From Cyclobacteriaceae bacterium (GTDB lineage Bacteria; Bacteroidota; Bacteroidia; Cytophagales; Cyclobacteriaceae), in assembly GCA_009885605.1 (NCBI GenBank), contig VFKK01000085.1:1-14273 (forward strand): a stretch of 14,273 nt of DNA. Direction: 5' to 3'. The notes beneath the pieces were generated by a model, which made no database searches, was not told where the DNA came from, and saw only the letters and a list, made by a program, of their open reading frames with translations. The position numbers and the translations under genes are program-made. Every line of letters begins with the position of its first letter. The first letter of the stretch is position 1. Positions 7,758 to 14,273 of the stretch are shown here, in pieces.

Positions 7758-7791
7758 GATTTTTCGGGCATTAAGTTTCTATCTTGAGCTC

Positions 7792-8208
7792 ATGATAAAG
7801 TTTGCAGTACTATTTCTTCTATTGTTGTGCACAGGTTCTGTCTTCGCCAAGGGTACAGAATCCAAAACTTTTTTGGTGCTGTTCAAAGCAAAGGAATTAA
7901 AATCCTGGAAAATCTCACTTAACGACATTGAATCCCAATTTTCTTCTTTTAAGACCAGAATCTACACTGGCAATTCTGAACTGGCATTGCTGATAGACAT
8001 TCCTGCGTGCGAATTTGACAAGTGTTTTCTGGGTCAATTCCTGGTGGAAACAGAATCCGGTCAGGAGCTGAAACTCCAGGATATAGCATTCAGGCTTTTT
8101 GATATGACAGAGAGCCAGAAGAATCTTCAGGTTTACCTTACAGCATACGAGGAAAGCCTACAAAAAAAGAAAAACGGGAAACACGAAAAGGTTACCCCGA
8201 CCCCCTAA
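7792..8208 (+). CDS. Small exported protein of unknown function
   Basis: I do not recognise this gene. From the ATG at 7792 it encodes 138 residues with a clear signal peptide (basic MIK, hydrophobic residues 4-18, VFA then likely cleavage at about residue 19), so it is probably periplasmic or secreted. An upstream in-frame TTG at 7735 would bury that signal peptide behind 19 extra residues and begins right at the terminator, so I reject it. The mature part is about 119 residues with alternating hydrophobic beta-like segments, two cysteines five apart (Cys73, Cys78 in ACEFDKCF) that could form a disulfide, an amphipathic helix near 106-125 and a Lys-rich tail. It appears to stand alone and converges with the phosphatase gene, the two coding regions overlapping by 17 bp. 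I know of no family to assign. Confidence 0.7.
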   Translation: MIKFAVLFLLLLCTGSVFAKGTESKTFLVLFKAKELKSWKISLNDIESQFSSFKTRIYTGNSELALLIDIPACEFDKCFLGQFLVETESGQELKLQDIAFRLFDMTESQKNLQVYLTAYEESLQKKKNGKHEKVTPTP

Positions 8209-8815
8209 GGTGAGCTACCTCATTATTTTTTGAAAGGTTAAATTTCCCTTCTTCATTTTGCTCCAGAAGATATAAACATAAATTCTGATGTTCGTAATTA
8301 TCCATGTTCCTCAGATCAGTACCCAGAATCAGACTTAGAAAAATTCTCATCGCCCGGCCATGCATGCAAACCAAAATGGTTTCTCCCGGTCCGGATAAGA
8401 TAGTCTCTATTCCTCTTCCCAATCTTTCTGCCACCAAGTTGGGACTCTCGCCTCCGGCAATCGCATAATCTAGATTCCCAAGCTGCCATTGATTTATCAT
8501 GTGCCGGTAATATTCCCCTTCCTCGGGAGTCATAGGCGTTCCCTCGTAAGTGCCCCAGGAAATCTCATTCAGTTCCGGAAGTGACTTGCCTGGAGTCCCG
8601 ATGTCCAAAAATCTCTGAATAGATTGCTTTGTGCGAATAAGTCCTGTGTAATAGATGTGATCAAAAGAAACATCTTTATACGCCTGATAAAAAGCTTCCG
8701 CCTGTGCTTCCCCGGTTGAATTGATGGGTGCGTCTATTCCACTTCCTTGCACCACTCCCCTGAGATTGAAATCCGTCTGTCCGTGCCTTACCAGGTAAAT
8801 TTTTTTTCGGTTCAA
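8192..8815 (-). CDS. Histidine phosphatase family protein (phosphoglycerate mutase-like)
   Basis: The 207-residue cytoplasmic protein shows the full histidine-phosphatase catalytic set: LVRHGQT (Arg10, His11 as the phospho-accepting histidine), Arg61 (GLIRTKQS), Glu84 in LNEISWGTYEG as the likely proton donor, and the second histidine His152 in CMHGRAMR. Enzymes of this branch are annotated as phosphoglycerate mutase, alpha-ribazole phosphatase (CobC) or broad-specificity phosphatases; the sequence alone does not choose between them, and no cobalamin genes are nearby. It diverges from menI across 53 bp and converges with the small exported-protein gene, sharing 17 bp of coding sequence at the 3' ends. 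No terminator is visible in that overlap. Confidence 0.9.
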   Translation of the reverse strand: MNRKKIYLVRHGQTDFNLRGVVQGSGIDAPINSTGEAQAEAFYQAYKDVSFDHIYYTGLIRTKQSIQRFLDIGTPGKSLPELNEISWGTYEGTPMTPEEGEYYRHMINQWQLGNLDYAIAGGESPNLVAERLGRGIETILSGPGETILVCMHGRAMRIFLSLILGTDLRNMDNYEHQNLCLYLLEQNEEGKFNLSKNNEVAHLRGSG

Positions 8816-8822
8816 GTTTCTT

Positions 8823-8830
8823 TATTTTTG
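8823..8830 (+). promoter_or_regulatory. Candidate -7 promoter box for the menaquinone operon
   Basis: TATTTTTG matches the Bacteroidota -7 consensus TAnnTTTG and is identical to the octamer upstream of the Nif3-like gene. It ends 38 bp before the menI ATG in the 53-bp gap to the phosphatase. The -33 region is only a T run (around 8800-8807), a weak match to TTTG, so the call rests mainly on the octamer and its position. Confidence 0.38.
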
Positions 8831-8868
8831 TTTAACACCCAAAGAAAACCCATTTCGATTAGATTTTT

Positions 8869-9290
8869 ATGGTATTCCAGATAAAGCCGTCACTTACCCA
8901 ATTGAATAACACAAAGCACCAAACCATGGTTACTCATTTGGGAATTGAATTCACCGGAATTGGGGATGATTTTCTGGAAGCAACTATGCCCGTCGATCAT
9001 CGTACCATAAACCGATGGGTCTACTTCACGGGGGTGCAAATGTCGCTTTGGCCGAAACGCTCGGAAGTCTTGCAGCTTCACTCACCGTTGATCAGGAAAA
9101 ACAAGGCGTAGTCGGACTTGAAATCAACGCCAATCACTTAAAATCTGTCAGATCCGGAAAAGTAAAAGGAATAGCAAGACCAATCCACCTGGGCAAATCA
9201 ACCCAGGTTTGGGAAATAAAAATTTTCAATGAAGCAGAACAATTATGCTGCATCAGCCGGCTAACAATGGCAATTTTGGACAAAAAATGA
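8869..9290 (+). pseudogene. menI: 1,4-dihydroxy-2-naphthoyl-CoA hydrolase (hotdog thioesterase) with a -1 frameshift
   Basis: Two overlapping reading frames each carry half of one protein. Frame one, from the ATG at 8869, gives 48 good residues ending MPVDHRTIN, then runs out of frame to a stop at 9109-9111. The other frame continues with MGLLHGGANVALAETLGS from 9015 to the stop at 9288-9290. One extra C at about 9012-9014 (AAC CCG ATG) would join them as N-P-M-G and give 140 residues, the normal family length. Numbering then matches E. coli YdiI/MenI as I recall it: His54 in LLHGG and catalytic Glu63 in ALAE, with Asn48 where YdiI has Gln48. MenI releases DHNA from its CoA thioester in menaquinone synthesis. 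The neighbours menF and menD support this call over a PaaI-type thioesterase. The break is either a real inactivating mutation or a base error in the assembly. Confidence 0.88.
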
Positions 9291-10501
9291 GTAATCAGAC
9301 TGTCAATACAGTACTTTCAATTCAAGAGGCTCTCAAACTTCTGTTAACCACAGGTATTTCATCAGGTGGATCTTTCGCGATTTGGAGAAAACCGAAATCA
9401 GCCAAATTGGAGTACGTGATGGACGAATTAAACGATCCCGAAAAAGTGACCATGAATCTGGAGGAATTAGCTCCCGGGTTCATTGTTCATCCTTTCACGG
9501 ATCAGGAAGACAAAAAAGCTTGGTTTATCCGTGCATCGAAATATCTGTTTCTAAATCTCGACCAACCTATTGAAGAAGATTATCTGCCTGATTGGATTTT
9601 GAGCTCAGGAGAAAAAGTAGAAAATCAGACTTTGGACAGCCATCATTTCCAAGTAAAAACTTCCGGTGATTCTCGGGAGAAAAGAAAAATCGGTGAAGGC
9701 AAAGAGCATTTTAAGAATCTTGTGGAGCTTGCAATTCAGGCAATTTCCGAAGGTAAACTTGAAAAAGTCGTCCCCTCCCGTACCAAAACAATTCAACTTT
9801 CTGAAGAATTTGATTTGAGCAAAAGCCTGCTCAGCATGCTGAAAGCTTATCCAAATTCATTTGTCAATTTTTTCCATATTCCCAATATAGGAACTTGGAT
9901 CGGAGCATCTCCCGAAATCCTGATTGAAACCAAAGGTGAATATTTTTACACCATGTCCCTCGCAGGTACTCAACCCGTAGTCGGCGAAAATCCCTTGAAA
10001 ACAGCAGCATGGACTGCAAAAGAAATCGAGGAGCAAGCGCTAGTAAGCCGGTACATCGTGGATTGCTTCAAGAAAATCCGATTGCGCGAATACGATGAAT
10101 ATGGCCCAAAAACGGTTCTGGCTGGAACACTCCTCCACCTGCGATCGGATTTCAGAGTCAACATGACCACAACAAATTTTCCTCAACTCGGATCGGTGAT
10201 GCTTGAATTGCTTCATCCAACTTCGGCAGTTTGCGGAATGCCAAGAGAGACAGCACATGCCTTTTTGAAAGAGAATGAGGGTTTTGATCGCTCCTTTTTT
10301 GCCGGGTTTATCGGACCGGTAAATATCAATCAGGAAACTTCAATTTACGTAAATCTCCGAACAGCATCTATCGAGGGAGATAAGGCCGTGCTCTATGCAG
10401 GTGCAGGTGTGACGGAAGATTCTGATCCTGAAAAGGAATGGGAAGAAACCGATCTAAAATGCCAAATCATAGGTAAATTCATCCAAAATCCCAACGCTTG
10501 A
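9287..10501 (+). CDS. menF: Isochorismate synthase (chorismate-binding family)
   Basis: MenF converts chorismate to isochorismate, the first committed step of the classical menaquinone pathway. Counting from the ATG at 9287 (404 residues), the chorismate-binding domain fills about residues 135-400, with EGKLEKVVPSRTK (Lys160 at the place of the catalytic lysine), IGASPEILIE (205-214), SLAGTQP (224-230), LLHPTSAVCGMP (308-319) and FFAGFIGP (337-344), all typical of MenF/EntC/DhbC. I choose 9287 because its ATG overlaps the menI stop as ATGA; an in-frame ATG at 9245 would add 14 residues that lie inside menI and look unlike the family. The gene overlaps menD by 4 bp. A siderophore role (EntC-like) is possible for the family, but the menD neighbour argues for menaquinone. 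Confidence 0.93.
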   Translation: MSNQTVNTVLSIQEALKLLLTTGISSGGSFAIWRKPKSAKLEYVMDELNDPEKVTMNLEELAPGFIVHPFTDQEDKKAWFIRASKYLFLNLDQPIEEDYLPDWILSSGEKVENQTLDSHHFQVKTSGDSREKRKIGEGKEHFKNLVELAIQAISEGKLEKVVPSRTKTIQLSEEFDLSKSLLSMLKAYPNSFVNFFHIPNIGTWIGASPEILIETKGEYFYTMSLAGTQPVVGENPLKTAAWTAKEIEEQALVSRYIVDCFKKIRLREYDEYGPKTVLAGTLLHLRSDFRVNMTTTNFPQLGSVMLELLHPTSAVCGMPRETAHAFLKENEGFDRSFFAGFIGPVNINQETSIYVNLRTASIEGDKAVLYAGAGVTEDSDPEKEWEETDLKCQIIGKFIQNPNA

Positions 10502-12192
10502 TTCTCAAACCGATTAGTAATTTAGTAGCTATTTGTGCCAAAAAAGGCATCCAAAACGCTATTCTTTCACCAGGCTCCCGGTGCGCACCATTGACCCTGG
10601 CTTTTTCCAGGCATCCCGATATTCATGCACGCACAATCTCAGATGAGCGGTCTGCAGGGTTCATTGCGTTGGGGATGGCTCAGCAATCAGAAAAACCTGT
10701 AGTGCTGGTTTGCACAAGTGGATCAGCTTCCCTGAATTATTTTCCTTCAGTGGCTGAAGCATTTTTCCAGCAAATTCCTTTATTGATTCTAACTGCTGAC
10801 AGGCCTCCTGAGTGGATCGATCAATGGGATGGACAGACGATATTCCAGCCTGATGTCTATGGCAAACACGTCAAAAAAAGCTTTCAGTTTCCGGATTCCT
10901 TTGAAAATGAAGAGCAGGTTTGGCATGCTAATCGAATCGTAAGCGAAGCGATTATTCTATCCAAGCAGTTCCCTTCCGGACCGGTTCACATAAACATTCC
11001 CCTAAGAGAACCATTTTATCCGGAAGTTGGAGAGGAATTGGTTTTTTCTGAAAACCCGAAAGTCGTAACACTTTCACCAGCCAATCCGATTTTAGGTGAA
11101 GATGGCCTGAAAAATATTAAAGACAGGCTTCAAACAGTCAAAAAGATCCTGATAGTGGCTGGTCAGCAAAAACCTGATCCAAAAATTCTGTCTCTGTTGG
11201 ATCAGCTTGCCAAAGACCAAAAAGTCGTCATTATCACCGATTCAATTTCCAATCTTCAATCAGAGCAAACCATAAGTTTCCATGACCATTGGCTGGGAAA
11301 TGAACTTTTTCATTCCCATCTGGCCCCGGATCTGATTATAAGTTTTGGCAAATCGGTCATCTCAAAGTCACTCAAACTTTTCCTTCGAAAGACGGAAGCT
11401 TCTCACTGGCATATTCAGCCTGATGGTCAGGCAAAAGATACTTTCCAGAGATTGACCAGAATATTGGCCTGTACTCCATTCTCTTTTTTAGAGTGGCTCT
11501 GCCAAAATCTTCCTGCGCAGGATGGTGAATATATGCTGCAATGGAACAGTCTGGAAAAAACTGTTCAGCAAGCTTTGCCTTTGGCATTTGAAAAATCTGA
11601 GTTTGGGGAATATCCTGCTTTGCATTTCCTGCTAAAGAAAATTCCTCCTTTCTCTAAGATCCATGTGGCTAATAGTATGGCTGTTCGCTACCTGAACTTC
11701 CTTGGAAAACGAACTCAGGAAATCATTAGCAATCGGGGCACGAGCGGTATCGACGGCTCAAACAGTACTGCCGTCGGATGTACGTTTACGACAAAAGAAC
11801 CAGTTACACTGATTACCGGAGACATGGCTTTCTTCTATGATAGAAATGCTTTTTGGCATAATTACTCCATGCCAAACCTGAGAATTATTATTTTGAATAA
11901 TCATGCCGGCGGAATTTTCAGGTTAATTGACGGTCCTGCGAAACAACCTGAATTAGAGGAGTTTTTTGAAACCAGACAAAACCTCAATGCCAGTCATTTA
12001 GCAGGGGAATTCGGTTTTACTTATACTCTAGTGAAAACTATGGAGGAACTTGATACGGCTATGTTTAATTTTTATGCTCCCGGTATTCAACCTAAAGTTC
12101 TGGAAATTGAAACTGTCAGCGCCGACAATGCAACAATCCTTAAGCAAGTAAAAGCCTTTGTCAGCTCAGAAGTGAATAAATCCAAGTTGTAA
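10498..12192 (+). CDS. menD: 2-succinyl-5-enolpyruvyl-6-hydroxy-3-cyclohexene-1-carboxylate synthase (MenD)
   Basis: MenD is a thiamine-diphosphate enzyme that joins the succinic semialdehyde-ThDP adduct of 2-oxoglutarate to isochorismate. The 564-residue protein has the usual length and three-domain layout. Visible motifs are LSPGSRCAPLTLAF (23-36), SDERSAGFIALG with Glu50 as the conserved ThDP-activating glutamate, LTADRPPE in the N-terminal domain, and the C-terminal ThDP/Mg site GDMAFFYDRNAF (from 441) through ILNNHAGGIF (Asn467-Asn468). Translation starts at TTG (10498-10500), overlapping the menF TGA as TTGA; the first in-frame ATG lies after the SPGSR motif, so TTG must be right. The gene is the last of the plus-strand men operon here, and no terminator is seen in the 20 bp before the convergent GH16 gene. 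Confidence 0.95.
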   Translation: MILKPISNLVAICAKKGIQNAILSPGSRCAPLTLAFSRHPDIHARTISDERSAGFIALGMAQQSEKPVVLVCTSGSASLNYFPSVAEAFFQQIPLLILTADRPPEWIDQWDGQTIFQPDVYGKHVKKSFQFPDSFENEEQVWHANRIVSEAIILSKQFPSGPVHINIPLREPFYPEVGEELVFSENPKVVTLSPANPILGEDGLKNIKDRLQTVKKILIVAGQQKPDPKILSLLDQLAKDQKVVIITDSISNLQSEQTISFHDHWLGNELFHSHLAPDLIISFGKSVISKSLKLFLRKTEASHWHIQPDGQAKDTFQRLTRILACTPFSFLEWLCQNLPAQDGEYMLQWNSLEKTVQQALPLAFEKSEFGEYPALHFLLKKIPPFSKIHVANSMAVRYLNFLGKRTQEIISNRGTSGIDGSNSTAVGCTFTTKEPVTLITGDMAFFYDRNAFWHNYSMPNLRIIILNNHAGGIFRLIDGPAKQPELEEFFETRQNLNASHLAGEFGFTYTLVKTMEELDTAMFNFYAPGIQPKVLEIETVSADNATILKQVKAFVSSEVNKSKL

Positions 12193-12212
12193 AATTTATC
12201 ACGTTTTAGGCC

Positions 12213-13328
12213 TCATTTTTTCTGAAAAACACGAATGTAGTCAACAGTCATTTGCTGAGGAAAAACTGTATTTCCGTCGGGTCTTCCTGGCCATGTACCT
12301 CCTACTGCCACGTTAAAAATAAAGTAAAATGGCTTATGAAATTCTTCTAAACCGGCTGGCGTGATATCAATCACATGGTATTGGACGCCGTCTAAAAGCC
12401 ACACAATTTTTTGCTGGTCCCAAAGGATTGAAAAGACGTGAAACTCGTCATTGAAAATCCCGAAGGGAAGTTTTGTTTTGCCACCGTATTTTGCATTGTT
12501 TCCTGCATTATCCCAGTGCACAGTTCCGTGAACAGTTCTGTCTCTGTCTTCCACACTTCCGCCAACCATTTCCATAATGTCTATTTCGCCGCTTTTTGGC
12601 CAGCCTACTTTGGTAATATTCTCTCCCAGCATCCAAAGTGCCGGCCATAAACCCTGACCTTTTGGAAGAATCGCCCGAATATCAATCCTGCCATACGTGA
12701 AGAATTTCTTACCTTTTGTGATCAGTCTCGATGAAGTGTAATTCATGCTTCCTGCATTTTCTTTCTTTGCGGTGATGACCAATTTCCCATCTGCTATTGC
12801 AGTATTTTCTTTCTTATAAAATATAAGTTCATCATTGCCCCAACCGCAGATATCCGGACATCCATCTCCCAGTTCAAAGGTCCAATTGTCAGAAAGGGCA
12901 GAACCTGTGAATTCATCCGCCCAAGCCAGATTATATCCTTCATAACTCTCGGGGCTAGTGTAGCCTGAATTTATATCCAATCCTAATTCAGCTCTGGTCA
13001 TGTTGACAACTTTAGTATCAACAAAAAAGTCCGTTTCACTTGCATGGGCCTGAACTACCAGCGTGAATTCACCTTTTGAAGTATAAGTTTTCGTGGCGGT
13101 GTTTCCATCGACTCTGATCAAAGACTCACCGGGAACTCCAAAATTAACTTTGAAGAACGCTGCATTATCTGCGGTGAAATTGACCTTGACCTTGCCATTT
13201 CCAAGGTACTCGAGTTCAATCAAGAGGTTACTTGGAAGTTTTATTTGCTCGTCAGAGGCGTTTTCCGAACAAGAAAAAAGTAAAAACGAGCAAAGAAATA
13301 GGCAAATGGTAAAGGTCGATTTTATCAT
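12213..13328 (-). CDS. Glycoside hydrolase family 16 lipoprotein (laminarinase / beta-glucanase-like)
   Basis: The 371-residue protein has a lipoprotein signal peptide with lipobox LFSC (Cys20). Acidic residues follow the cysteine (SENASDE), which may act as a surface-export signal. Residues about 34-112 form a beta-rich PKD-like domain, and about 134-370 the GH16 catalytic domain, starting NLAWADEFTGSALSDNW. The catalytic motif GEIDIME is complete: Glu248 nucleophile, Asp250, Glu253 acid/base. Other conserved pieces are LWPALWML, TVHGTVHW and the C-terminal MTVDYIRVFQ. Family knowledge: such enzymes cut beta-1,3 or mixed beta-1,3/1,4-glucans such as laminarin with retention of configuration; the exact substrate is an inference. 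No SusC/SusD pair is in the window, so it does not sit in a visible utilisation locus. It converges with menD across 20 bp. Confidence 0.93.
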   Translation of the reverse strand: MIKSTFTICLFLCSFLLFSCSENASDEQIKLPSNLLIELEYLGNGKVKVNFTADNAAFFKVNFGVPGESLIRVDGNTATKTYTSKGEFTLVVQAHASETDFFVDTKVVNMTRAELGLDINSGYTSPESYEGYNLAWADEFTGSALSDNWTFELGDGCPDICGWGNDELIFYKKENTAIADGKLVITAKKENAGSMNYTSSRLITKGKKFFTYGRIDIRAILPKGQGLWPALWMLGENITKVGWPKSGEIDIMEMVGGSVEDRDRTVHGTVHWDNAGNNAKYGGKTKLPFGIFNDEFHVFSILWDQQKIVWLLDGVQYHVIDITPAGLEEFHKPFYFIFNVAVGGTWPGRPDGNTVFPQQMTVDYIRVFQKK

Positions 13329-13414
13329 AGTTTCAGGTTATTCGGCTGAAAATTAGCGATTTATATGAAAATGAAAAAATTTGAATTCTTGTTTTAAGAG
13401 AAATCCTTTAAAAA

Positions 13415-14206
13415 TCAGGTTTGGGACAAATCGGGAGAAAAACTTTTCCCGATTTTGTTAATTACCCAAACCATCATTGCGAGCTGCCCCAATTCAAACA
13501 GAGTCAAAGGAATCAACCCAAAAACTACCCCTACTCCCGAAAATATCAGAATTCCGGCTACAATTCCCAAAGCCCCGATGATTTGCGGAATATTGGACCA
13601 AAGCTTTTTGTAAGACAAATACCCTATTCCCAAAAACGCATAGCAAAGACCAAAAGAACTAATCTTAACCAGATAATAATCCTCTAATGCCAATTGCCCG
13701 GAAAGCAAGGTGTAGACATCCACAGAATACCAGATCACATTTGCCCCCAGCATGGTCCAAAGAGCGATTTTGAGGAGAATGTTTGGAACAAAATTCTCTA
13801 ATCTGATCCAACCCAAAATGAATACCGAATAGGTGATAAAAGTAGCAATTTTGACTCCCAACAAAGATGCAGCACTAGGCTGGCCATCCCCTTCAATCAA
13901 TTCATACTCCATTCCGATTTCAAAAAAAGCGAGAAAAAAATACAGCATTCCCGCAGCAAAAGCGAGATATAGATAGGAAGGCACCTTTTGATTTTCTTCC
14001 AGGAATCCGGATTTCATTTCCTCCCATTTGTAATCCAATGCTTCAAACAAAGCCTTGATTGTGTAGCTTCTCGGAGTAACCTCACCAGCTTCGATTCGCT
14101 GGATTGTTCGCACATTCAGATTACATTTTTCGACCAACTCCTCTTGAGTTAGTCCTTTGGCTTTTCTCAATTCAGAGATTTTCTTGCCCAATTCAGGTTG
14201 CTTCAT
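13415..14206 (-). CDS. XRE-family DNA-binding protein with a C-terminal multi-helix membrane domain
   Basis: From the ATG at 14204-14206 the protein has 263 residues: a Cro/C1-type helix-turn-helix at about residues 6-58 (LGKKISELRKAKGLTQEELV, then NVRTIQRIEAGEVTP), followed by about six predicted transmembrane helices filling the rest, from PSYLYLAFAAGMLYFFLAF to LGQLAMMVWVINKI. It is therefore probably a membrane-tethered transcription regulator. The ligand or signal and the targets are unknown, and the membrane part matches no transporter I recognise. An upstream in-frame ATG at 14230 would add eight residues (MVNQNLHK); I prefer 14206 because the A-rich stretch before it resembles Bacteroidota start sites and MKQPELGKKI is the typical beginning of this group. 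The gene is separated from GH16 by 86 bp. Confidence 0.85.
   Translation of the reverse strand: MKQPELGKKISELRKAKGLTQEELVEKCNLNVRTIQRIEAGEVTPRSYTIKALFEALDYKWEEMKSGFLEENQKVPSYLYLAFAAGMLYFFLAFFEIGMEYELIEGDGQPSAASLLGVKIATFITYSVFILGWIRLENFVPNILLKIALWTMLGANVIWYSVDVYTLLSGQLALEDYYLVKISSFGLCYAFLGIGYLSYKKLWSNIPQIIGALGIVAGILIFSGVGVVFGLIPLTLFELGQLAMMVWVINKIGKSFSPDLSQT
13428..13455 (-). repeat. Inverted repeat over the last codons of the XRE-membrane gene
   Basis: AAATCGGGA (13428-13436) pairs perfectly with TCCCGATTT (13447-13455); the stem can grow by one G-U and two A-U pairs. It lies inside the 3' end of the coding region, 10 bp before the stop codon, and the minus-strand T run (ATTTTT) comes only after the stop. 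It may be a terminator or an mRNA 3'-end stabiliser that overlaps the gene end. Confidence 0.45.
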
Positions 14207-14273
14207 TTTGTGTAAGTTTTGATTAACCATGGCAAGTTCTGAGATTGATTTTTGACTTTGGACGGACTCAGCT

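Noticed and set aside
7772..7779. TAAGTTTC as a -7 promoter box for the small exported protein
   Set aside because: It matches TAnnTTTG at 7 of 8 positions but is only 13 bp from the ATG and has no -33 partner at the right distance.
7735..7791. TTG start giving a longer form of the small exported protein
   Set aside because: It begins at the end of a terminator hairpin and puts 19 residues before a signal peptide that starts naturally at the ATG at 7792.
8869..9111. Independent 80-residue gene
   Set aside because: Only its first 48 residues look like protein of the hotdog family; the last 32 are out-of-frame menI sequence.
9245..9286. Upstream ATG for menF
   Set aside because: The extra 14 residues are just menI codons read in another frame, and the 9287 ATG overlaps the menI stop, as in a coupled operon.
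12193..12240. Possible bidirectional terminator between menD and GH16
   Set aside because: The only pairing is a short A/T stem (TTTTT with AAAAA around CTG) without G/C pairs, too weak to call.
1..14273. Defence system, prophage, transposon, CRISPR array or biosynthetic cluster
   Set aside because: I found no spaced repeats, transposase, integrase, nuclease/helicase pair, retron-like RNA or synthase gene; nearly all the DNA is explained by ordinary chromosomal genes.

Overview
The window reads as a chromosomal segment of an aerobic, menaquinone-using Bacteroidota, probably order Cytophagales and close to the Cyclobacteriaceae. This rests on recognising the protein families, not on a search. 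Supporting signs are a lipid A kinase gene followed by a Bacteroidota-type putative porin, a Nif3 / C4 zinc-ribbon gene pair, menaquinone genes, a laminarinase-like GH16 lipoprotein, A/T-rich intergenic DNA, and two exact copies of the Bacteroidota -7 promoter octamer (TAnnTTTG). I see no rRNA, tRNA, CRISPR array, transposase, phage gene or integration site.

Layout. Positions 1-523 (minus) hold the N-terminal third of a GMC-family flavin oxidoreductase. A 254-bp gap follows with a strong hairpin terminator, then a MacB/FtsX-type ABC permease without its ATPase (778-2022, minus). Next is a tight minus-strand operon, read from high to low coordinates: lpxK (4699-5763), a putative porin (2745-4709) and miaE (2131-2742). 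Diverging from lpxK is a plus-strand pair, a Nif3-like metal protein (5804-6904) and a coiled-coil zinc-ribbon protein (6908-7675), closed by a good intrinsic terminator. A small exported protein of unknown function (7792-8208) converges with, and overlaps, a histidine-phosphatase gene (8192-8815, minus). Diverging from that is the menaquinone cluster menI-menF-menD (8869-12192, plus), its genes linked by 4-bp stop/start overlaps. A GH16 beta-glucanase lipoprotein (12213-13328, minus) and a membrane-anchored XRE-type regulator (13415-14206, minus) end the window.

How the genes work together. MenF converts chorismate to isochorismate, MenD makes SEPHCHC from it, and MenI hydrolyses DHNA-CoA later in the same pathway. 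lpxK and the porin both serve the outer membrane. The GH16 lipoprotein is a candidate polysaccharide-degrading enzyme. The other genes look like housekeeping functions.

The most notable observation is that menI is split by a clean -1 frameshift at about 9012. Restoring one C rebuilds a 140-residue hotdog thioesterase that lines up closely with E. coli MenI/YdiI as I remember it. I found no convincing new multi-gene system. The remaining findings are small: paired repeats in promoter regions, an unrecognised exported protein, an orphan permease and unusual start codons.
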